Shown: positions 17,759 to 26,309 of the stretch, one piece after another
Position numbering within the stretch: the first letter of the stretch is position 1
Layout of the letters: the number at the start of each line of letters is the position of its first letter
DNA from: an uncultured Pseudomonadales bacterium
GTDB taxonomy: Bacteria > Pseudomonadota > Gammaproteobacteria > Pseudomonadales > Cellvibrionaceae
Assembly (NCBI GenBank): GCA_947488935.1
Contig: CANLBN010000008.1
Location: 1-64,000, forward strand
Direction: 5' to 3'
Length of the DNA: 64,000 nt
Notes under the pieces: model-generated
Databases searched by the model: none
What the model was told of the DNA's origin: nothing
The model's input: the letters and a program-made list of their open reading frames with translations, nothing else
Made by a program: the position numbers and the translations under genes

Positions 17759-20335
17759 TCATTGCTGGCCATAAATGGCTTGCCAGTCTTCAAAGCCGTT
17801 AATGTTTTCTTGAAACAATGAATCGGTTTGCCCACTGGTACCACCAAGGCCTTTCAGTTGAAACTGAATAAACACTTGTTCGTCGAAATCGAGATCGTCA
17901 TCTGCTATGACATTCACCAGCGCTGTATCGAGCTCGCGCCTAAAGCCGAATCGAATACTATAACAACAACCATTATATTCGATCGCAGCTAATGTATCGA
18001 GTTCCCGATCGAGTAGCGTGTCATAGGCGCTATAGACTAACAAGTGCCAGCGATCGCTATATATTGGGGTGATAAAAGAGACGTCTACTTGCCTTACGTT
18101 GTTAAATTCATCAGCTGCGCGAACGAATCGGTAATTTGCATTGAATACATGCTTGCTGTCACTTTGATAACGTACGCGAATATTGCCCAAATCGGTTTCA
18201 TTATTTTCATCATCGTAGAGAATATCAGCGCTGAGTCGCCAATTCTTACTGGGGTTTGCCGTTAGTTGAGCAGCAATTGCTGAGCGGTTATCAGTTTGCT
18301 CCTCATTGGATAATGTGACTTGTCGATCCTCAAAGAAGCGAATTTGGCCAGCGCTTGCGCTAAATAATTCACGGCCAGACTGATTAGAGAAGAATCTTGT
18401 CGTTAAGCCAATGGCCAATTGGTTTGCGTCGTCGATACGGTCGCCGCCTGCAAAACGTGTATCACGGAATAGTTGATTAAAATTAAAGGTAAGTTCAGAT
18501 GTGTCGAAGTCAATATCTTGCCCATCGGTGGTGATGTCAAACAAGTCATCGTGGCTTTCGAACTCACTGTAAAAATAGAACAGGCGTGGCTCAAAGGTTT
18601 GTAGGTAGCTGCCAGCGTCACGCTCAAAGAATAAACCGCCATCGAGGCTGAATTGTGGCACTGTGATGCTCGGTGAGTCATCGGCATCGGCTGCAAAGTT
18701 GTCGGCATCGAGGTTGTATTGCAAGTGTTTGAGTGCAACAGCAGGCCTTAAAAAGCCAGCTTCTGGTTCATAGTTCCAAGCGGCTTTATAATCCACTCGC
18801 AATCTGTCGCCCGTTGGTCTGTCGTCGTTGGTCGTATTACTATCGGTGCTATTGGTGTTGTCAAAGCTTGTCCACTCATGGTCGAGATTAACCGAAAAGT
18901 GGCTGTTATCTCGCTCAGCAAACCGATAAAACCCGTCTGCCGTGAGAGACGGCAATTGGGTAAAAGGTTGTATGATGGTGTCGTCTAATATCTGATAGCT
19001 AATCGCATTTAAGCCAAAGCGCCAATTGGGTAGTTGGTAGCTGGTTAATAGGCGCTGGTTTAAAAAGTTATCGTCTTGCGGATTGGATGTTTGGCTATCA
19101 AAGTCTCTAAAATAGTCAATATCACTGACGCGGGTAAAATCAATTCTTGTTGACCAACGTTGATTGGCGCCACCTGTTTGATCGAGGTTAAACAACCAGC
19201 GGTCTTCGCCTGCAAAGGGTGCTGCGTCCTCTTCTACAATGCTGCCATTGTCTATTAAGTCTTGGTCATCGTCGTCTACATCGCTGTCATCATCACTTAA
19301 AAATGCCGCATTAACATTGGTTTGAAAAAACCTGCTTAAGTGGCGAAAATTGCCTTCAAAAAGTGCGCCATGGCCGCTAACAATATGGGGTGTAAATACC
19401 AAATCATAGTTGGGTGCCAAGTTAAAGTAATAGGGGGTAGAAATATTCAGGCCGTCATCGTCAAAATTAAACGTCGGTGTTAAAAACCCAGATAGGCGTT
19501 TATCACCAATTGGGAAGCGCAAATAGGGAAAGTAAAAAACAGGTATGCCTCTGATGTGGAGACGCACATTGGTTGCAACGCCCTGTTGAGATTTTGGATT
19601 AAGTGTGATCTGGCTGCCTTTTAGCGACCATGTGTCGTTGCCGGGTGCACACTGTGTATAGGTGGCTGACTTTAGCTTAAGTCTATCGTCGCTTGTTTTG
19701 TCAATACGTTCTGCGGTTCCTCGTATGGACTCATTTTGTAGTGCATACGTTGCTTGATTAGCGGTTAGCGTATTTTCGTTTTGCTTAACGATGGCGTCGC
19801 TACCTAATACTAATAGGCCAGGTTCTCTCAATTCTAGTCGGCCATCTACCACGAGGATACCGCTCTCTTGATCGAGCTGTGCTTGATCGGCTTTAATTTG
19901 GCGGTAACCTTGAGTAACAATCACATCACCGATTAATATGATTTGTGTGGCGTCCTCTGCTGTGGAGCCTTCTTTTTCAAATACTCGTGACCGATTTGCT
20001 GTTGCACGTATAGGGGCTGTCTCAGGGTTTAGCGTTGCATCATCATCGGTGCGAACGGGTGCGATATAAGCGCCGCAACTACCCGGTGCTAATGCGTCTC
20101 TCTGAGAAGGTGTTAATGCTGATAATGGCACCCAATCTAGTGTTTGAGAGAGCAGTTCATGGGAGCGATTTGATGAACTGATAGGGTTGTTGGTAATGGC
20201 GTTATTGTCGGCTGCCATTGCTAGGTGGCTAGTAGCTATGCCGCCAGCCATGCTAATAGTGAGTGCGATTGATCTCGCAAGCTTAGCAGAGCGTTTAGTA
20301 AAAAGAGGGGTGTTACTGTGAGGAAAAATTTGCAT
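17759..20335 (-). CDS. lptD: LPS-assembly outer-membrane protein LptD
   Basis: LptD forms, with LptE, the outer-membrane translocon that inserts lipopolysaccharide. From the ATG at 20335 it has a signal peptide ending about SHLAMA. An OstA-like jellyroll (about 100-260) with ASGIL/VDGRLELREPG-type repeats precedes a large beta-barrel domain ending LGGTSGQTDSLFQENI. Two Asp-rich stretches (for example DDDSDVDDDDQDLID) lie in predicted extracellular loops and explain part of its length of about 858. A TTG 27 nt upstream would add nine residues ahead of the signal peptide, so I prefer the ATG. Confidence 0.95.
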   Translation of the reverse strand: MQIFPHSNTPLFTKRSAKLARSIALTISMAGGIATSHLAMAADNNAITNNPISSSNRSHELLSQTLDWVPLSALTPSQRDALAPGSCGAYIAPVRTDDDATLNPETAPIRATANRSRVFEKEGSTAEDATQIILIGDVIVTQGYRQIKADQAQLDQESGILVVDGRLELREPGLLVLGSDAIVKQNENTLTANQATYALQNESIRGTAERIDKTSDDRLKLKSATYTQCAPGNDTWSLKGSQITLNPKSQQGVATNVRLHIRGIPVFYFPYLRFPIGDKRLSGFLTPTFNFDDDGLNISTPYYFNLAPNYDLVFTPHIVSGHGALFEGNFRHLSRFFQTNVNAAFLSDDDSDVDDDDQDLIDNGSIVEEDAAPFAGEDRWLFNLDQTGGANQRWSTRIDFTRVSDIDYFRDFDSQTSNPQDDNFLNQRLLTSYQLPNWRFGLNAISYQILDDTIIQPFTQLPSLTADGFYRFAERDNSHFSVNLDHEWTSFDNTNSTDSNTTNDDRPTGDRLRVDYKAAWNYEPEAGFLRPAVALKHLQYNLDADNFAADADDSPSITVPQFSLDGGLFFERDAGSYLQTFEPRLFYFYSEFESHDDLFDITTDGQDIDFDTSELTFNFNQLFRDTRFAGGDRIDDANQLAIGLTTRFFSNQSGRELFSASAGQIRFFEDRQVTLSNEEQTDNRSAIAAQLTANPSKNWRLSADILYDDENNETDLGNIRVRYQSDSKHVFNANYRFVRAADEFNNVRQVDVSFITPIYSDRWHLLVYSAYDTLLDRELDTLAAIEYNGCCYSIRFGFRRELDTALVNVIADDDLDFDEQVFIQFQLKGLGGTSGQTDSLFQENINGFEDWQAIYGQQ

Positions 20336-20560
20336 GCAGCTATATAACCAATAGATGAACAAGTAGTAAGGATGATTGTTCGCCTCTTTATACCATTCTT
20401 GTCGTTATTATTTTAGCCAAGATGTACGGTCAATCGTTGATCGGCGATTTTTAAAGGGGTAATTCTACTTCAAAACGTGACAAATGTGGTGAGGTTTGTC
20501 ATTCTTCGCGCATATTAAAAATAATAGATGCATCAGGAACAAGTGTGGAGTAAGCAGTAG

Positions 20561-21655
20561 ATGGAACAATCATTACAATTATGGATTGCCGAAGTATTAA
20601 AAAAGCATAGCAATATCGCTACCGATAATCCCATTCAATTAAATAAATTAAATGGCGATGCGGGATCACGACAGTACTTTCGGGTCAATACACAGCCATC
20701 GTTGCTAGCGGTATGTGCGCCTGTTGATTCGGATAATAGCGAGCAAGCTGGCTACTTTGCAAAAATAGCCAAGGTGCTACATAAGCAAGGTGTGCCCACA
20801 CCACAGATTGTCGATTGTGACGAGAAACAAAATTTTCTGTTGATTGAAGATTTTGGTGATAGTGATTTTTTATCGGTACTCAATGAAGAAAGCGTCGATT
20901 TGCTCTATAGCGAAGCACTTATGGTGTTATTGAGAATGCAACAAATCCAGCCCGAATCGCTATATGAGCTTGGTGTCGATTTACCGGTCTATAGTCAGGC
21001 ATTACTACGAGAAGAGATGGCATTGTTTAGCGAATGGTTCGTTGAAAAGCTCTTAGATAGGGCTTTAAGCAGCGATGAACACCTGCTAATTAATGGAGCG
21101 TTTACTTTCTTGGAAGAGCATGCCGAGTCGCAACCTCAAGTGTTGGTTCATCGCGATTACCATTCTAGAAATATTATCTACCGTGAGGGCGAGGCACCGG
21201 GCATTATTGATTTTCAAGATGCTGTGTGGGGGCCTATTACCTATGATTTGGTGTCTTTATTAAGAGACTGTTATATCGAGTGGCCACCAGAGCAAGTTAA
21301 GCGTTGGCTGCTGAGTTATGGCAGTTTAGCTACCGAGCTTGGCTTGCTCGATGAGGTAGATGAGCGTCAGTGGCAGCTCTGGTTTGATACGATGGGATTG
21401 CAGCGTCACATTAAGGTGTTGGGTATTTTTGCACGCCTTGCATTGAGGGATAATAAACTCAATTACTTGAAGGATCTCGCTCTCACATGGCGTTATATGG
21501 TATCCGTTGCGAAACAATACCCTCAAATGGGCGCTTTTGTGACTTGGTGTGAAGCACAATTAGTGCCTTTGATGGAGCAGCAAGAATGGTATCAGGCCTC
21601 AAACTTAGCTGAGCAGAAGTCTAGCAACCCAAGTACAGCCGGAGAGCCTGCTTGA
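20561..21655 (+). CDS. amgK: Anomeric N-acetylmuramate/N-acetylglucosamine kinase AmgK
   Basis: This aminoglycoside-phosphotransferase-fold sugar kinase phosphorylates MurNAc at C1 in peptidoglycan recycling, bypassing de novo UDP-MurNAc synthesis. LNGDAGSRQYFRV near the N-terminus, the catalytic loop VLVHRDYHSRNIIY and the metal site IIDFQDAVWGPITYDLVSLL are diagnostic. It is divergent from lptD across 225 bp and overlaps murU by 4 nt, as in Pseudomonas. Confidence 0.95.
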   Translation: MEQSLQLWIAEVLKKHSNIATDNPIQLNKLNGDAGSRQYFRVNTQPSLLAVCAPVDSDNSEQAGYFAKIAKVLHKQGVPTPQIVDCDEKQNFLLIEDFGDSDFLSVLNEESVDLLYSEALMVLLRMQQIQPESLYELGVDLPVYSQALLREEMALFSEWFVEKLLDRALSSDEHLLINGAFTFLEEHAESQPQVLVHRDYHSRNIIYREGEAPGIIDFQDAVWGPITYDLVSLLRDCYIEWPPEQVKRWLLSYGSLATELGLLDEVDERQWQLWFDTMGLQRHIKVLGIFARLALRDNKLNYLKDLALTWRYMVSVAKQYPQMGAFVTWCEAQLVPLMEQQEWYQASNLAEQKSSNPSTAGEPA

Positions 21656-22437
21656 AAGCAATGATTTTGGCTGCAGGGCGTGGTGAGAGGATGCAACCCT
21701 TAACCAATAAAACACCAAAGCCTTTACTAAAGGTGGGCGGCCGCCCATTGATTGAGTATCACCTGCACCGTTTAGCGCGAGCGGGCGTTAAAGAAGTCGT
21801 TATTAATATTGCGTACCTAGGTCATCAAATTCGTGATTACCTAGGGGATTCGTTCTCTCCCGATGCTTGCGAGAGTGTAACTGATCATTGGGGCTCTGAG
21901 TCCTTAGGCAATGAGCCTTGTCGGTTGGCTATTTCTTACTCCGAGGAGCCAGAACCGTTAGAGACTGCAGGTGCAATTTTGCATGCATTGCCGCTATTGG
22001 GTGACTCCCCTTTTTTGCTCGTTAATGGCGATATCTGGACGGATTACCCCTTTGAGACTTTATTGAATAACCAGCCTTACAATGGTCTCGAACAGCAAAA
22101 TCTAGCTCATGTTGTTTTAGTGAATAATCCCGAGCATAACCTCGAAGGAGATTTTTCACTGAGTGATAATGAGGCTGCAATAAATAATGAGCGTAGGTTG
22201 TTAAATAAGCGCTCTGAAAAAAATTATACCTTTAGCGGTATCAGCGTCATCAATCCTAAATTATTAATGGACTATCCCAACAAGCGAGAGAAATTTCCGT
22301 TAGCGGAGGTTTTACGCTTTGGTATAGAGCACCAACAAATAAGTGCAGAAGTATATGCAGGACAATGGCGAGATATCGGTACCGTTGAGCGCTTAAAATC
22401 CCTCGATAGCTATTTAAAAGATGGCCTAGCCCAGTAG
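21652..22437 (+). CDS. murU: N-acetylmuramate-1-phosphate uridylyltransferase MurU
   Basis: MurU converts MurNAc-1-phosphate to UDP-MurNAc in the recycling route that confers fosfomycin tolerance in pseudomonads. The nucleotidyltransferase motif MILAAGRGERMQPLTNKTPK starts at the N-terminus, and VNGDIWTDYPF carries the metal-binding Asp. The start is TTG at 21652 (KAMILAAG), preceded by GGAG at 8 nt. The TTG overlaps the amgK stop (TTGA), indicating coupling. Confidence 0.94.
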   Translation: MKAMILAAGRGERMQPLTNKTPKPLLKVGGRPLIEYHLHRLARAGVKEVVINIAYLGHQIRDYLGDSFSPDACESVTDHWGSESLGNEPCRLAISYSEEPEPLETAGAILHALPLLGDSPFLLVNGDIWTDYPFETLLNNQPYNGLEQQNLAHVVLVNNPEHNLEGDFSLSDNEAAINNERRLLNKRSEKNYTFSGISVINPKLLMDYPNKREKFPLAEVLRFGIEHQQISAEVYAGQWRDIGTVERLKSLDSYLKDGLAQ

Positions 22438-22951
22438 CTTTATTTAAGGTACTTCTAAAAGGCTCCCAAAAAAATCGACAATTAATAGTACCTCCTTATT
22501 ATAAAGGCGAGTATCTCTCCTTTTTCTGAATATACTGTGAGTCATGTTTATAATTACGAATACGGCTTGTATAAATCTTGATCAGTCATTTTTGAATTTT
22601 AAATTATACAAACTTAAAAACGATGACTGTTTAACTGAGTGGTGTATTCGCCTGTTTATATCTGTAGGTAATTTTTTTAGAAATTTGTCGATCTATGTCA
22701 ATTTTATGTGTGATAGCTTTTGACAGTCTTAATATATGCTGATAGCTTATATATATTGAGGCACAGCCATAGGCCTAATCAAATTAGAAGGATACTTTAA
22801 AGCTTATTGCTACTAATAGGGATGTTTTCATACCTCTATAATACCCATCTAATTTAAATCCCCCAATAAAATAATAGTCGGGATTGAAGCACCACTGCAC
22901 CAACGAATTTAATCGACAGAAGTAAATAAAACAAAGGAGTTAATAATATTT
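22438..22951. promoter_or_regulatory. 514 bp AT-rich intergenic region upstream of the Rhs operon, candidate promoter
   Basis: No gene is visible. A consensus TTGACA (22720-22725) is followed 17 bp later by TAGCTT, a weak -10, and by a run of TATATA further on. The 9-mer TGATAGCTT occurs at 22711 and 22740, flanking this element. The Rhs start at 22952 has AAAGGAG about 12 nt upstream. The promoter call is tentative. Confidence 0.3.
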
Positions 22952-24622
22952 ATGGATAAAAAAAGAGGTTGTTTTTCAGTTTTTCGTTTGTTTTTTAGTA
23001 TTTTATTCTGTTTGTTCTCTCCTATCTTGATTGCCGAGGAGTATTATTGGATTGGATATCCTGGAAGTTTTACATCTAAGTCTCCTGCCCAATCATGCAG
23101 AGAAGCAATTGAGTCGCAAGGTTTTAGTTATTATGCCGGCATGGAAAAAGTAGCAGGAGGGATTGTGGGTTGTTACGGCACACATAAGATAGCAGGTCAT
23201 ACAGCTAGTTATGCATCGGCTGTCAGGGTTAGATGTCCGTCAGGTATTCTTAGAACCAACCCAGGTATATGTGCTCCCTCTGCCTCTAATACTGGCAATA
23301 ACCCTAACCTTACCTGCAATCCTATTAATATTGCTGTAGGCAATAAATTTTTCCGAACGGTTGATTATCAGGATTCTGATTTTACTGTTTCCCGGTCTTA
23401 TAATTCCTATAGAGGTTATTGGACGTTTAACTACACACAAACACTTGATTTGGAGCCCGATGTTACTGGTTTCCAAAGTGGCATTTCCTATACGGGTAGT
23501 ATTTATTCTTTAGTGCAGGGCAGTATCCATTCACATAGGCCTGACGGCTCGGGTATTTCATTTCGTTATGGTGGCAATGGTTTAGATATTTACGATTCTC
23601 CCTCTCAAAGAAAGGAGAGATTACGACTTGTTGACCCAAATTATATTAACCAAGTTATTGAAACCTATAATGACACCGATGAGCAAGGTGTTCCGACCCA
23701 ACCCAATTTTTTAGCGCACACACATGATTTAATCACTTCAGATAACAATAGTATTGAAGAATACGATAGTGAGGGTAAATTAATTGCCATACGTGGGTTA
23801 AATCAAGGATCTATACATCTAAATTATGAACCCCCGTATGAAGATAAACACTGGCCTTCTAGAGTCGTAATTAATAAAAACGGTCGTCACTTAACCTATG
23901 TTTACGATGAAGAGTATTTTCGCATTAAAGAAATTATTCTCCCTGATACAACACGCATCCGCTATGATTATTTCATGCCCAGTGCAGCAAATGGTCAGCA
24001 ACATAGAATCATGCAACAAGTGACTTATATTGATTCGGCTAATCAGGAAGCCCTCAAAAACCAGTACCTTTTTGAGAGTGAAAATATTGGATTTCGAGCT
24101 TCTATTACAGGTGTTATCGATGAAAATGGTAACCGCATTTCCTCTGTTCGGTACGATGTTTTTGGCAGAGCCATTAGTAGTGAAAGAGGCCCGTTGAATT
24201 CGGGTATCGAGCGTACACAAATACAATACAATAATGATGGTACTCGCACATTAACCAATGCTCTTGGCAAAAAAAATATTTACCATTTCACACAATTTAA
24301 TGGCGAATATAAAATGACACAAGTTGAAGGATTAGCTTCTGAAAACTGTGCCAGTGCCAATAAAAATTATACCTACGATACCAACGGTTTTATGGCCAGT
24401 AAAACTGACTGGAAAGGTAATACGACTACTTATATCAACAATGATCGCGGCCAAGTGCTTGCTCGTACCGAAGCCAGTGGCACACCCCAAGCACGCACCA
24501 TTACCACCGAGTGGCACGCCGAGTACAACCTTCCCACAAAAATAACAGAGCCATCGCGCATTACCACAATGACTTACGACACGAATGGTCGTTTGCTCTC
24601 ACGCAATATCACGGAGCGATAA
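22952..24622 (+). CDS. Exported Rhs/YD-repeat N-terminal module 1
   Basis: A 556-residue protein with a signal peptide (about residues 1-28, hydrophobic, ending SPILIAEE). A Cys-containing N-terminal region follows, and then a DUF6531-like entry (CNPINIAVGNKFFRTVDY), the domain that normally begins the Rhs shell. Several YD/RHS repeats then run to the C-terminus (YTYDTNGFMASKTDWKGN, MTYDTNGRLLSRN). It ends abruptly in mid-repeat, so it looks like the front part of a longer Rhs protein. The stop lies 2 nt before the ATG of the next module (TAATCATG). Confidence 0.8.
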   Translation: MDKKRGCFSVFRLFFSILFCLFSPILIAEEYYWIGYPGSFTSKSPAQSCREAIESQGFSYYAGMEKVAGGIVGCYGTHKIAGHTASYASAVRVRCPSGILRTNPGICAPSASNTGNNPNLTCNPINIAVGNKFFRTVDYQDSDFTVSRSYNSYRGYWTFNYTQTLDLEPDVTGFQSGISYTGSIYSLVQGSIHSHRPDGSGISFRYGGNGLDIYDSPSQRKERLRLVDPNYINQVIETYNDTDEQGVPTQPNFLAHTHDLITSDNNSIEEYDSEGKLIAIRGLNQGSIHLNYEPPYEDKHWPSRVVINKNGRHLTYVYDEEYFRIKEIILPDTTRIRYDYFMPSAANGQQHRIMQQVTYIDSANQEALKNQYLFESENIGFRASITGVIDENGNRISSVRYDVFGRAISSERGPLNSGIERTQIQYNNDGTRTLTNALGKKNIYHFTQFNGEYKMTQVEGLASENCASANKNYTYDTNGFMASKTDWKGNTTTYINNDRGQVLARTEASGTPQARTITTEWHAEYNLPTKITEPSRITTMTYDTNGRLLSRNITER

Positions 24623-26250
24623 TCATGACTGATCCAATATATTGCTTAATTCATCATTCGTCGAAAAGTTTAACTATTTCTGCCCGCCCGTCCTTGATTG
24701 TTATTTTTTTGCTTGCCATGTTTAGTTATCAAGTATCAGCAGAATCACCGAATGCCTATTGGAAGAAAAAGTGTTCAAATCACTTGGCAGAGAACCCAAC
24801 AGCAGATGGTAAGGTCGTCCTTGTATCCTTTATTAAAAATAGATATTTACCTAATGGGACAGCAGAGGCTCGTTGTTGGTTATATGTTAAGGCTTCAAGT
24901 GCTAGTTTCCCAGAAGGGCGTCGTGGAATCGCGCTTATCCGAATGGGTTACGCCCCTTTAAAAGATCAAGATGATAACCAATGCTCAGAAGGTAACCCCA
25001 TTAGTATCAGCAGTGGCCGGAAACAACAAAAAGAAACACTATTTACATGGGCTGGCCCCTTCCCTTTTGATATAGCATTAAATTATTTTAGTTCACTCAA
25101 TACATGGAGGATGCCACAAAGCCATCACTTAACCATTAGCATGGCTAGACGTAATAATAACTGGGTGATTCCAACGGGTTGGGAAAATAGAGGGCGCATC
25201 CCGATTGAAGAGTATGAAATGCCAGCACTCTCAGAGGGCCCTATTCTAGAAGAGTACTCGATAAACATTGAGCGACCCAATGGGCGTTACCTTACCTTTC
25301 AATATGAAAGTGATGCTTGGAAAGAAATTTACAACAAAAATGCCTCGCTCACACAACGTTTTGATACTAGTGGTGAGTTTATTGGTTGGCAAATGGTGAT
25401 GGACAATATTACCGAGCAGTATAACCTCGATGGCCTCATTACATCGCGTGCTTTTATTGGAAATTACATTATCAGCTATACCTATGATGACTTGACGACA
25501 ACCATCTCAGATAATTATGGGCGAGAGGCCAAGCTTCACAAAAATCAGGACGGTCAAATAATTAAAATCACTGATCTAGCTGGTTCAGATTTCTATTTAG
25601 AGTACACGACTTCTAGCTTATTGCATCGCATTATTTACCCCGACGATACACCAGAAGATTTAACTAATAATCCCTCTAAGACATTTATTTATGATGATCG
25701 TCAATTTTATAAAGGATTACTTATTGGTATAGAAGATGAAAATAATTACCGTTATGCAACTTGGGATTATGATATTAATCGCCGGGCCATTTTAAGTGAG
25801 CATAATAATGGTGCCGAACGCGTTGAATTATTCTATAGCAGTGACCGTCGTAATGGTAAACCGATTACGGTAGTGACAAATAGCTTGGGTAAGCAAACGA
25901 CCTATTATTTTGATTCTATTAATAGCCAGAAAAAAATAATTGCTGTTGATGGCCATGCCTCCGAAAATTGCGCTGCTGCCAACAAAGCCTACACTTATGA
26001 TGCCAACGGCTTTATGGCGAGCAAAGCCGATTGGAAGGGTAACACGACAACGTATATTCACAATGATCGTGGGCAAGAGCTTTCTCGCACCGAGGCGAGT
26101 GGTACCCCGCAAGCACGCACCGTTACCACTGAGTGGCATGCCACTTTTAATCTACCCACCAAAATTACCGAGCCGTCACGCATCACCACCATGACCTACG
26201 ACACGCATGGTCGTTTGCTCTCACGCAATATTACGGAGCAATAATCATGG
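24335..26250 (+). repeat. About 290 bp direct repeat ending two Rhs modules
   Basis: 24335-24628 and 25957-26250 are similar copies offset by exactly 1622 bp. They encode SENCA, then NK-YTYD, NGFMASK and a common end LLSRNITE. Both end in TAATCATG. Identity is high but not perfect, with many silent third-position changes, so the duplication is not recent. Confidence 0.85.
24625..26244 (+). CDS. Exported Rhs/YD-repeat N-terminal module 2
   Basis: A 539-residue protein from the ATG at 24625. A hydrophobic export segment (SLIVIFLLAMFSYQVSAES) sits about 25-45. A DUF6531-like entry (GNPISISSGRKQQKE) and YD repeats follow. The last roughly 95 residues nearly duplicate the end of module 1, while the N-terminal halves differ. 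It is an alternative front module with the same junction, again followed by TAATCATG and the next ORF. Confidence 0.8.
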   Translation: MTDPIYCLIHHSSKSLTISARPSLIVIFLLAMFSYQVSAESPNAYWKKKCSNHLAENPTADGKVVLVSFIKNRYLPNGTAEARCWLYVKASSASFPEGRRGIALIRMGYAPLKDQDDNQCSEGNPISISSGRKQQKETLFTWAGPFPFDIALNYFSSLNTWRMPQSHHLTISMARRNNNWVIPTGWENRGRIPIEEYEMPALSEGPILEEYSINIERPNGRYLTFQYESDAWKEIYNKNASLTQRFDTSGEFIGWQMVMDNITEQYNLDGLITSRAFIGNYIISYTYDDLTTTISDNYGREAKLHKNQDGQIIKITDLAGSDFYLEYTTSSLLHRIIYPDDTPEDLTNNPSKTFIYDDRQFYKGLLIGIEDENNYRYATWDYDINRRAILSEHNNGAERVELFYSSDRRNGKPITVVTNSLGKQTTYYFDSINSQKKIIAVDGHASENCAAANKAYTYDANGFMASKADWKGNTTTYIHNDRGQELSRTEASGTPQARTVTTEWHATFNLPTKITEPSRITTMTYDTHGRLLSRNITEQ

Positions 26251-26309
26251 ATAGCAATAAAAAGATAGCAACAAAACAATACATAATTGGATCAACAACA
26301 GGATGTGTT

